Part shown: positions 1-7,249 of the stretch, piece by piece
Layout: each line of letters starts with the position of its first letter
Position numbering within the stretch: position 1 is the first letter of the stretch
DNA from: Rebecca billardiae RCC1528
Taxonomy: Eukaryota; Haptophyta
NCBI GenBank assembly: GCA_965240325.2
Contig: OZ251240.1
Span: 372,001-436,000 of the forward strand
DNA: 64,000 nucleotides
Reading direction: 5' to 3'
Made by a program: the position numbers and the translations under genes
Notes under the pieces: model-generated
What the model was told of the DNA's origin: nothing
What the model saw: only the letters and a program-made list of their open reading frames with translations
Database searches by the model: none

Positions 1-2
1 CG

Positions 3-400
3 ATGCGCCGCACGCGCTCGGCGCAGTCGCTCACGGCCGGCATGTCGCCCGCGCTCACCGACGGCCCGGTCTCCCTCCGCCGCTCCTTCTCCGTCTCCTA
101 CTCCATGTCCAACCAGACGGCGGACGCGGCCGCGCTGCTGCCAAAGGTTGCGCTCTCTCCGCTGCACCGGATGCAGACGTCGCGCCGGCTCTCGGCGGCG
201 GCGTTGGAGCGGCCGCAGGGGCTGGAGGAGGGCGCGCAGAACGGCGCGCGCGGGGGCTCGTCCCCGCTCAGCCCGCGGCCGCAGGGCATCCTCCGCCGAT
301 CCGGCGGCTCCTCGCCCGCGCTCGCGAGCGCGCTCTCGAGTGCCGCCGCCGCCGCGTCCGGCGCTCCGGCCTCTCCGAGCGCGCCGCGCCACGTGACCAT

Positions 401-478
<78 letters not shown>

Positions 479-1352
479 GGGCCCCACCGACGGCAGCGGC
501 ATCGTCAACATGGACGAGGACCTGCTCGGGAGCGGCCCCGAGGCGGCGGCCGCGTGGCGCGGGCGCACGCCCGTGGAGCGCCTCTTCTCGGTGCTCAGCC
601 CGCACACGCTGCTCATGGGCGTGGGCAGCGCGCTGCTGCTGCGCGCGACGGTGTACAACCTGCGCGGGCAGATGCGGATGGTCGGCTCCATCGCGCTCGT
701 CGACCGCGGCTCGGTCTCCGCCTCCTCCGCCGTCGGCATCGCCCTCCTCTGGATCGCCCTCACCCGGTACTACGAGTGGGCGCCTGCGCTCTACACGTTC
801 ACGCACACGATGCGGCGCGCGGTCAAGAACTCGCTCACGCTGATGCTCGCCGTGCTGCCGATCTTCCTGGGGTACGCGCTCGCGGGGACGGTGCTCTTCT
901 CCGACTCGACGGGCGCGTTCCGCGGCTTCTCCACCTCGTGCGTCACGCTCTGGGCCATGTGCGCAGGCGACGAGGTGAACGAGGACTTCCGGCAGGTGTA
1001 CGCGGCGCGGCCGGTCGCAGGCCGCGTGTACATGTACACGTTCACGATGGTCTTCTACTTCACGTGCGCGAACATCTTCGTGTTCCTGATCGAGGCGGCG
1101 CACTACGCGGCGCTGCGCGACATCTTCACCGCGTCGGGCTCGCTCGCCGTGCGCCAGCTCCTCGACAAGGACGGCGACCCGGGCGAGGCCTCGACGGCGG
1201 ACACCGTGCCGCACGCCGAGCTCAACCACCACCGGCTCACGACCGACGCCTCGCCCAGCTCGCTCATGCGCATCGAGCACATGATGCTCGCGCAGCAGCG
1301 CATGCTGGTCGAGCTGCTGCAGGCGCAGCGCTCGCCCGACGCCCGGCGCTGA
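3..1352 (+). CDS. TRPML/polycystin-like cation channel, C-terminal half (probably 5'-incomplete)
   Basis: Probable cation channel of the TRP superfamily, closest by eye to mucolipins (TRPML). About 190 low-complexity residues, including roughly 30 consecutive glycines, precede four membrane segments: TM3 (around SPHTLLMGVGSALLLRA), TM4 (VGIALLWIALTRYYEW), TM5 (LAVLPIFLGYALAGTVLF) and TM6 (MYTFTMVFYFTCANIFVFLI). The RYYEW...LGYALAG spacing and the pore-loop string TLWAMCAGDEV match the mucolipin/PKD plan, where the filter is a short GD motif. TM1 and the large luminal loop expected upstream are absent, so the ATG at position 3 is probably internal and earlier exons lie outside the window. The tail (residues ~390-449) is hydrophilic and may form a coiled coil. 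The DIRS-like retrotransposon begins about 100 bp after the stop. Family call is firm; TRPML versus PKD is less so. Confidence 0.8.
403..478 (+). repeat. (GGC)n trinucleotide tract encoding polyglycine
   Basis: Near-perfect GGC repeat with one GGT interruption inside the TRP-channel frame, giving about 24-30 glycines in the cytosolic region before TM3. It stays in frame and is likely length-polymorphic. Confidence 0.9.
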
Positions 1353-1452
1353 GCGCGCGCGCCCGTGATAGTGATACAATTCGTCCGCGCTGCTCATGCC
1401 CGTGAGTGGCGTGAGTGGCAGTTTGGGGGCCCAATATTAATGTCCAGCAAAG

Positions 1453-1811
1453 ATGCTCTGTCACTCACTGTTCCATGGGTTTGCATCGTCATCGTGGTCC
1501 GGGCGGTGAGCACGGGTTTTCCCGATGGCGGCCGAGGTTCATGCATGGTCGCCGCCGCCATCGGCCAGCCCGCTGCGCCGCGCGCCGGCTGCTTCGTCGC
1601 GAGTGCTCGACGGAGCGCGCTGCTATTACGCGCGCCGGTGCACCGGCGCGGCGCGTGCCGTCGCCAACGGCGCGGCGCGCTCGTGCTCCGCCCGAGGAGG
1701 GGGCCAAAAACTTGGTCACCTCCCACTCTGTTGACTTGTGTGGCTCCTGTGAGGATCCACACGCGTCACCCGGCCTCTCCCACCCCTCTGTTGGGTCTGT
1801 GTGCGCACGCG
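1453..1811 (+). repeat. Left 359-bp direct repeat of the YR retrotransposon
   Basis: Matches 6833-7191 at a constant offset of 5380 bp with no mismatch seen by eye. Similarity stops sharply on both sides (upstream CAGCAAAG versus GGGCAA; downstream GGAATAG versus TTTTGGC). It probably carries the element's promoter, since the gag start is about 150 bp downstream. Confidence 0.92.
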
Positions 1812-1958
1812 GGAATAGCCCGCGTGCCGGGGCCATACCTCCCACTGGGAGGGCGTACACTTAAAGAGCGTAGCTTATGGCTGCGCTCTACAAGCTACCT
1901 CCCCGCCGGCCTCCTGCCGGCGAAGCTCTTCTCTCCGTCGAAGAGGCGCTCGGGGATC

Positions 1959-3305
1959 ATGTCCGCCAAGCGCACCACCCCTCCTACTCCTGCCGCTGGC
2001 GACGAGCGCGGCGAGAACCAGGAGGAAATGATTGCAGGCGTGCGCGCGACGACGGACGCGCGCGTGCCACCCGCGGGCCAGGCGCGCCGGAGCGCGCGCC
2101 TGGGCACCGGCCCCAAGACCAACGCCGAGACCGGCGACGCCGCGCGCGGCGGCGTCTCCGGCGCTCCTCCGCGCTCCACGGCGCGCGCTGCGGCGCGCGC
2201 TGCGGGCTCGGCCGCGGCGCGCGACGACGACGACGGCGACGGCGGCGGCGACGACGACGAGGACTGCTCTGGCCTCGAGGGCGACGAGGGCGGAGACGCG
2301 GACGGGGACGGCGATGGCGGTCGGCCGCCGGCACCGGACCCACTGCGCCGCGCCGCTCTGCCCGGCGCTTCGCCCCGGGCCGGCTCCGGCCTTGAGCGTC
2401 TCTCCGAGCAGGTTGAGTCGATCGCCACGTCCATGTCGGCCTTTCAGGACGTGATGAGCTCGCTCGTCGAGCGCATGGACGCGCAGGGCGCCGCGATCGA
2501 GGCGCTGCAGACGCGCGAGCAGGACGGCCGCGGCGTCAACTCGGAGGACGAGGCCGGCCGGCGTTACGCCCCGGTCGCCGACAACAACCCGTTCCTCCGC
2601 ACCGTCAACATCCCGGGGGGCCAGAAGGTGAAGCCCCAGCTCTTCACCGAGTACGGCAACTGGGCGATCCAGCGTCTCCACAAGGGTCACGGGGAGCTGC
2701 GCCAGCAGTCGGCGGTTTGCCGCAGCGTCGTGCTCAACTCGTCGTGCCTCTTCTCGCTCTTCAACGCGGAGCGGGAGCTCGAGGCGATCATCGCGGATCT
2801 GAACGTGGGCGAGGAGATCACGGGCGACGACGTGCAGCGCGTGCTCAACACGGTCGACGGCGTTTCCAAGATGCTCCACCGCGCCTACTCGCTCGACTTG
2901 GTGCGCGCGCGCTTCCCGAAGGAGCTCAACGCGGCGCAGCGCGCCGAGCTCGACTTCATCTCCGAGTTCGTCGAGCGCCGGATCGACGCGGCGGACGGGG
3001 TCCCGCTCGACGCCGACGTCGCGCGCGCGCAGGAGGAGTACTTCCGCGCGGCCAAGGCCTCGCACCTGCGCGTGCTGGCGGCGACGGGCCGCGGCTTGGG
3101 CGGCGCCGAGGCCGATGGTGGCTCGGACACGGGCGCGCACTCGGAGCTCGGCGGCGGCGGCGGCCGCCACGGCGGCGGCGGCGCGGGTCGCGGCTCCGGC
3201 CTCCGCGGCCGCGGTGGCGGCGGCGGCGGCGGCGGCTCGGGCCGTGGGGCCGGCGGCGGCGGCAGGGGCGCTGCCGCCGGCGCGCAGCGCGCCTCTCGCA
3301 AGTGA
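1959..3305 (+). CDS. Gag-like ORF1 of the YR retrotransposon
   Basis: Putative structural protein of 448 aa. I chose the ATG at 1959 because the longer open frame upstream runs through the direct repeat. Residues 1-~150 are basic, then acidic and low-complexity (runs of D and E around 90-120). A helical, coiled-coil-like region follows (LERLSEQVESIATSMSAF onward), then a globular helical domain (~210-380), and a Gly/Arg-rich tail at 385-448 that could bind RNA. No zinc knuckle is present. The 3' end overlaps the RT frame by about 190 nt in a different frame. Role is inferred from position and composition, as gag proteins of this order are poorly conserved. Confidence 0.7.
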   Translation: MSAKRTTPPTPAAGDERGENQEEMIAGVRATTDARVPPAGQARRSARLGTGPKTNAETGDAARGGVSGAPPRSTARAAARAAGSAAARDDDDGDGGGDDDEDCSGLEGDEGGDADGDGDGGRPPAPDPLRRAALPGASPRAGSGLERLSEQVESIATSMSAFQDVMSSLVERMDAQGAAIEALQTREQDGRGVNSEDEAGRRYAPVADNNPFLRTVNIPGGQKVKPQLFTEYGNWAIQRLHKGHGELRQQSAVCRSVVLNSSCLFSLFNAERELEAIIADLNVGEEITGDDVQRVLNTVDGVSKMLHRAYSLDLVRARFPKELNAAQRAELDFISEFVERRIDAADGVPLDADVARAQEEYFRAAKASHLRVLAATGRGLGGAEADGGSDTGAHSELGGGGGRHGGGGAGRGSGLRGRGGGGGGGGSGRGAGGGGRGAAAGAQRASRK

Positions 3306-5712
3306 GGCGCGGCGAGGGGGCCCGCCGGCGCGGCGCGGTGGCGGGGGTGGCGGTGGCGATCGCTCGCCGCCGCCTCCCCCGCTGCCCCGACGTGCGCGCC
3401 CACTGGGGCGCGACGCCGGGCCGGCGCCGCCCCCTCGCCGCCGGCCGCGCGCGCGCGCGGGCGACTCCCCACTTGGGAGCGCGAGCGCGCGCGGCCGGTC
3501 GCCGACTCCGCGCCCGGCCGTCCGGGCGCGCGAGCGGACGGACGCGACATCGCGCCCGCCCGACCGGCGGAGCCGGCCCCCGTCGTCGGGGGCCGGCTCC
3601 TGGCCCGCCCGCATGGGCTGGCCGCAGCTCGCCCACGGTGGCGACTCGTCATCCCCGCCGGCGCGGCGCGCCCCGACGCCGCCGCCGGCCGTGCGCAGCT
3701 CGCCCAAGCTGCGCCACCGCGTCCGCCGGCAGCTGACCGAATGGCAGCGTGCCGGCGCGTCCCCGCGCGTGCTTCGATGGCTGCGCGAGGGCGTGCGCTG
3801 CCCGTGGCTTCGCGGGCGGCCGCCTCCGCCCTTCCACTTGGGCGAGAGCCTGACGGACGCGACGCCCGAGCAGCTCGCTTTCCTCGAGCAGGAGACCGCG
3901 CGCTGCCTGGCGACGGGCGCGTGGGAGCCGGCGGAGTGCCGCTCACACGTGAGCCGGGCATTCCTCGTGCCCAAGCCCACCCCGCCCGGGGCGCCACCCA
4001 AGTGGCGCCTGGTGGTCGACCTCCGCGCGCTGAACGAGTGGTGCGCGCCGGCCAGCTGCCGCTACGAGTCCCTCCGGCGGCTGCAGCGGCTCGCGCGTCG
4101 AGGCGATTGGATGCTCTCCTTCGACTTGCAGGATGGATACCACGCCATCGGGATCCATCCCGAGCACCGGCGCTACTTCACGTTCAGCCTGCCGGGCCCC
4201 GACGGCGCGCCGCGCTACTTCCAGTGCGCGGCGCTGCCCTTCGGCTGGAACCTCAGCCCGTACGTCTTCACCAAGGTGATGCGCGTGATGGTGCAGCAGC
4301 TGCGTTCGCCGCGCGCGGCGCCGCGCGTGTCTCAGCGCGCGGGCGCGCTGAGCGCGGCGGCGCGCGCGCTGCTGCGGCGCGTCCGATGGCGCGACCCGGC
4401 GGCGCGCGGGATGCGGGTGCTGCCGTACGTGGACGACTTCCTCATCGTCGCCCCCTCCCGCGACAGCTGCCTCGCGTGTCGGCGCTTCGTCCAGCAGCTG
4501 CTCGACCGGCTCGGCCTTGTCCGCCATCCGGACAAGGGCTTCTGGGAGCCGACGCAGCGGCTCGAGCACCTCGGCATCGAGGTGGACACCGCGCGTGGCC
4601 TCTTCCTCGTGCCGCCGCGCAAGCAGCAGCAGATCGCAGCCCAGGCTCGCGAGCTGCTCTGCGTCGCCGCGAGCCGCCGCCGGCTCGTCTCGGCGATCCA
4701 GCTGTCCTGCCTGGTGGGCCGCGCTCAGTCGGTGCACCTCGCGTGCCCGGCCGCGCGCTTCTACCTGCGCGAGCTGCACACGGTCATCGCGTCCCGCGCG
4801 TCGTGGGGCTCGCTCGTGCGGCTCACACGGCAGGCGCTGCGCGACCTCCGCTGGTGGGCGGCGTTGCCCACCGCGGCGGTGAGCCGGGCGATCTGGCGCT
4901 CGCCGGCCGAGGTCACCTTGCACTGCGACGCGAGCCGCCGCGGCTGGGGCGGCATGCTGGAGGAGACCGTGCCCGCGCACGGGTTTTGGACGCCGCGCGA
5001 GCGAGGCCACCACATCACGTACCTCGAGCTTCTCGCGGTACAGCGCTCGCTCGACGCGTTCGTCTCGCGCCTGCGTGGGCGCGCCGTCCTCCTATGGGAG
5101 GACAACCAGGCGGTGCGGCAGATCCTCACGGCGGGCACGTCGCGCTCGCGCGAGTTGATGCGGCTGCTGCGCCGCGTCTGGTGGCTACTCGACTCGGAGG
5201 GCATCGACCTGCGGGTCGAGTACATCCGCTCCGAGGACAACGTCGGGGCGGACTCGCTCAGCCGGCTGCGCGCGGAGGACGAGACGTCGCTGCGCCCGGC
5301 GGCCTTTGCAGCGCTCGAGCGCCGCTGGGGGCCGCACACAATCGATCGCTTCGCGGCGCCGGACAATCGGCTGCTCGCGCGCTGCAACGCGCTGACTCCG
5401 GCGGGCGGCGCGGTCGAGGCGGTGAACGCCTTCTCGCGCGATTGGCGCGGCGAGAACAATTACGTCTTCCCGCCGACGCGGCTGCTCGACCAGGTCGCGC
5501 AGCTGCTCGAGGAGCAGCGCCCCGACGCGACGGTGGTCGCGCCGTACTGGCCCGCGCAAAGCTGGTTTCAGCGCCTCTTCGAGCTCGCTGCCGATCTCGT
5601 GCTGCTGCCGGCCAGCAGCTCGGTGGACGTGCACCCGGCGGCGTCGCCGCGGGTCATGCGGGCGACGCACCTCGCGCCGCTCGCGGTGTTCCGCTTGCGG
5701 CGGCGCGGGTGA
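3115..5712 (+). CDS. Reverse transcriptase-RNase H polyprotein of the YR retrotransposon
   Basis: Copies the element's RNA into DNA. After a Pro/Arg-rich leader (~1-200) comes an RT domain: palm motifs KWRLVVDLRALNEW and FDLQDGYHAIGIHPEH, the fingers/palm string LPFGWNLSPYVFTKVM, and the catalytic YVDD at about residues 438-441. RNase H follows with HCDASRRGWGG (Asp ~605), YLELLAV, EDNQAV (Asp ~663) and a terminal DNVGADSLSR. Residues ~730-865 match the conserved DIRS-group segment after RNase H (RWGPHTIDRFAAPDN and ATVVAPYWPAQSWF). The frame starts at an ATG inside gag and ends in a TGA overlapping the recombinase frame. All catalytic residues I looked for are present. Confidence 0.92.
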   Translation: MVARTRARTRSSAAAAAATAAAARVAAPASAAAVAAAAAAARAVGPAAAAGALPPARSAPLASEARRGGPPARRGGGGGGGDRSPPPPPLPRRARPLGRDAGPAPPPRRRPRARAGDSPLGSASARGRSPTPRPAVRARERTDATSRPPDRRSRPPSSGAGSWPARMGWPQLAHGGDSSSPPARRAPTPPPAVRSSPKLRHRVRRQLTEWQRAGASPRVLRWLREGVRCPWLRGRPPPPFHLGESLTDATPEQLAFLEQETARCLATGAWEPAECRSHVSRAFLVPKPTPPGAPPKWRLVVDLRALNEWCAPASCRYESLRRLQRLARRGDWMLSFDLQDGYHAIGIHPEHRRYFTFSLPGPDGAPRYFQCAALPFGWNLSPYVFTKVMRVMVQQLRSPRAAPRVSQRAGALSAAARALLRRVRWRDPAARGMRVLPYVDDFLIVAPSRDSCLACRRFVQQLLDRLGLVRHPDKGFWEPTQRLEHLGIEVDTARGLFLVPPRKQQQIAAQARELLCVAASRRRLVSAIQLSCLVGRAQSVHLACPAARFYLRELHTVIASRASWGSLVRLTRQALRDLRWWAALPTAAVSRAIWRSPAEVTLHCDASRRGWGGMLEETVPAHGFWTPRERGHHITYLELLAVQRSLDAFVSRLRGRAVLLWEDNQAVRQILTAGTSRSRELMRLLRRVWWLLDSEGIDLRVEYIRSEDNVGADSLSRLRAEDETSLRPAAFAALERRWGPHTIDRFAAPDNRLLARCNALTPAGGAVEAVNAFSRDWRGENNYVFPPTRLLDQVAQLLEEQRPDATVVAPYWPAQSWFQRLFELAADLVLLPASSSVDVHPAASPRVMRATHLAPLAVFRLRRRG

Positions 5713-6809
5713 CCCCGCCGCACGTGGCGGGGCCTGCCCCGCGCGTGCCTTGGGCGGCGGCGGCCGCTCGCGCGTGGGCGGCGCAGCTGGGCGACACGCC
5801 GCAAACGGCGTTCGTGCTGGACACGCTCGCGTCCAGCCTGCAGTCCAGCTCGGCTCGCGCATACGGCCGTCACTGGGCGGCCTTTGAGGCGTGGTGCGCG
5901 TCGCAGGCGGACTCGCCTGCGGCGCTGCCTGCCTCGACGGCGACGGTGCTGCGCTACCTCGCGCACATTGGCGCGCGCGGCACGGTCGCGGCGGACAGCC
6001 TGCAGCCGTACCTCTCCGCGATCAACGCGGTGCATCGCGACTTGCTGCTCGAGCGGCCCGCGATCGGCCCGGCAGTGACCCGCTTTCGGCGGGGCCTCGC
6101 CAATCGGCAGCTGCAGGGCGGCCGCGCCGCAGAGCGGGTGTACCTCCCGGCGCGCGTCGTCTCCGAGGCGCTCGACTGGGCGCTGGGTGCGCGCGTGCGC
6201 GTCTCCGCGCGCGATCCGCGGCCTGCGCAGCTTTTCCGCGCTGCGGTCGCGGTGGTGCTCAACTTCGTCTGGTTCGCGCGCTCCGACACGGGCGCCGCGC
6301 TGCGCTGCTCCGACATCGACACGCAGCACGGCGGCATCGCGCTCGTCAACGTGCGCGAGAAGGGGCGCTCGCACCGGCGGCACTCGCGCGTGATCCGCAT
6401 TCCGGAGGGCGCGCTGCCGGACGTGCAGCGCCTGCTGCGCAAGTGGGAGCGCTTGCGCGGGCCGGCGGCTCCCGGCGCGAGCTACTTTGCGCTGCCGTGG
6501 GAGCGCGGGCGCCGCTTCCGCGCTCCCGTGCTGGACGAGTGGCTGCAGCTCGTCCTGCACCACCTCGGGGCACGCGCGCCGCTGGGGCAGAAGTGGACTT
6601 CTCACTCAGCGCGCAAGGGCGCTGCGAGCGCGTCGAGCGCGATCAATGTTGTGCTCGACAAGATCTGCCACATGGGTGGCTGGTCGATCCGCTCGGCTGC
6701 GGTGCACGACTACATCGACCCGACGTGCATCGCTGACGACGCGTGCTGGCGGCTCTTCGGCTGGCTGGCACCGGCGCCGCCCCCGAGGTCTCTTCTTCAT
6801 GGCAACTGA
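5709..6809 (+). CDS. Tyrosine recombinase of the YR retrotransposon
   Basis: Would integrate the circular cDNA. The N-terminal SAM-like DNA-binding part includes SSSARAYGRHWAAFEAWC and PYLSAINAVHRDLL. The catalytic part has Arg I in FARSDTGAALRCSDI, the HxxR box as HSARKG (His codon 6603, Arg codon 6612), HMGGW, and a nucleophile Tyr in VHDYIDP near 6709. I see no in-frame ATG at the beginning of the homologous region. The preceding RT frame ends in GGGTGACC, where it overlaps this frame in the -1 register. A -1 frameshift fusion or re-initiation is therefore likely; the given start is the first homologous codon, not a proven initiation site. The right repeat follows 23 bp after the stop. Confidence 0.88.
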   Translation: MTPPHVAGPAPRVPWAAAAARAWAAQLGDTPQTAFVLDTLASSLQSSSARAYGRHWAAFEAWCASQADSPAALPASTATVLRYLAHIGARGTVAADSLQPYLSAINAVHRDLLLERPAIGPAVTRFRRGLANRQLQGGRAAERVYLPARVVSEALDWALGARVRVSARDPRPAQLFRAAVAVVLNFVWFARSDTGAALRCSDIDTQHGGIALVNVREKGRSHRRHSRVIRIPEGALPDVQRLLRKWERLRGPAAPGASYFALPWERGRRFRAPVLDEWLQLVLHHLGARAPLGQKWTSHSARKGAASASSAINVVLDKICHMGGWSIRSAAVHDYIDPTCIADDACWRLFGWLAPAPPPRSLLHGN

Positions 6810-6832
6810 TGGTCTTAACTGACTGTGGGCAA

Positions 6833-7191
6833 ATGCTCTGTCACTCACTGTTCCATGGGTTTGCATCGTCATCGTGGTCCGGGCGGTGAGCACGGGTTTT
6901 CCCGATGGCGGCCGAGGTTCATGCATGGTCGCCGCCGCCATCGGCCAGCCCGCTGCGCCGCGCGCCGGCTGCTTCGTCGCGAGTGCTCGACGGAGCGCGC
7001 TGCTATTACGCGCGCCGGTGCACCGGCGCGGCGCGTGCCGTCGCCAACGGCGCGGCGCGCTCGTGCTCCGCCCGAGGAGGGGGCCAAAAACTTGGTCACC
7101 TCCCACTCTGTTGACTTGTGTGGCTCCTGTGAGGATCCACACGCGTCACCCGGCCTCTCCCACCCCTCTGTTGGGTCTGTGTGCGCACGCG
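6833..7191 (+). repeat. Right 359-bp direct repeat of the YR retrotransposon
   Basis: Second copy of 1453-1811. It ends only 58 bp before the ATG of the pentaspan protein gene, so it forms or replaces part of that gene's promoter or 5' UTR. Confidence 0.92.
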
Positions 7192-7249
7192 TTTTGGCAG
7201 CAGCAGCTTAGGACGTTTCGATCCACTCAACGGCCGCCGGCTCCCGAGG

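Larger units (their letters stand above)
1453..7191 (+). mobile_element. Tyrosine-recombinase retrotransposon (DIRS/Ngaro/PAT-like), about 5.7 kb
   Basis: A complete-looking element with 359-bp direct repeats at both ends and three overlapping frames: a gag-like protein, RT-RNase H, and a tyrosine recombinase. RNase H of DIRS type plus a C-terminal recombinase, with no DDE integrase or protease seen, places it in the YR retrotransposon order. I see no target-site duplication, as expected for recombinase integration of a circular intermediate. The classic split (A1-B1-A2-B2) repeats of PAT/Ngaro were not found; the repeats look simply direct. It fills almost the whole gap between the TRP-channel gene and the pentaspan gene. 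Apparent identity of the repeats and intact frames imply recent activity. Confidence 0.9.

Noticed and set aside
98-763. Long minus-strand frame rich in proline opposite the TRP-channel gene
   Set aside because: It is the antisense of the GGC tract and channel exon; no domain, and the plus frame has clear TM and pore motifs.
1875-4001. Long antisense frame (708 aa) through the retrotransposon
   Set aside because: Composition is Arg/Ala/Gly noise from high GC; the opposite strand carries gag and RT motifs.
3741-5700. 5' part of the recombinase reading frame as coding sequence
   Set aside because: Before about 5709 it is only the third frame of the RT gene, with no recombinase similarity.
1453-7191. 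LTR retrotransposon (Ty1/Ty3) or retrovirus-like element
   Set aside because: No protease or DDE integrase; a tyrosine recombinase and DIRS-type RNase H are present, and the repeats lack TG...CA ends and target duplications.
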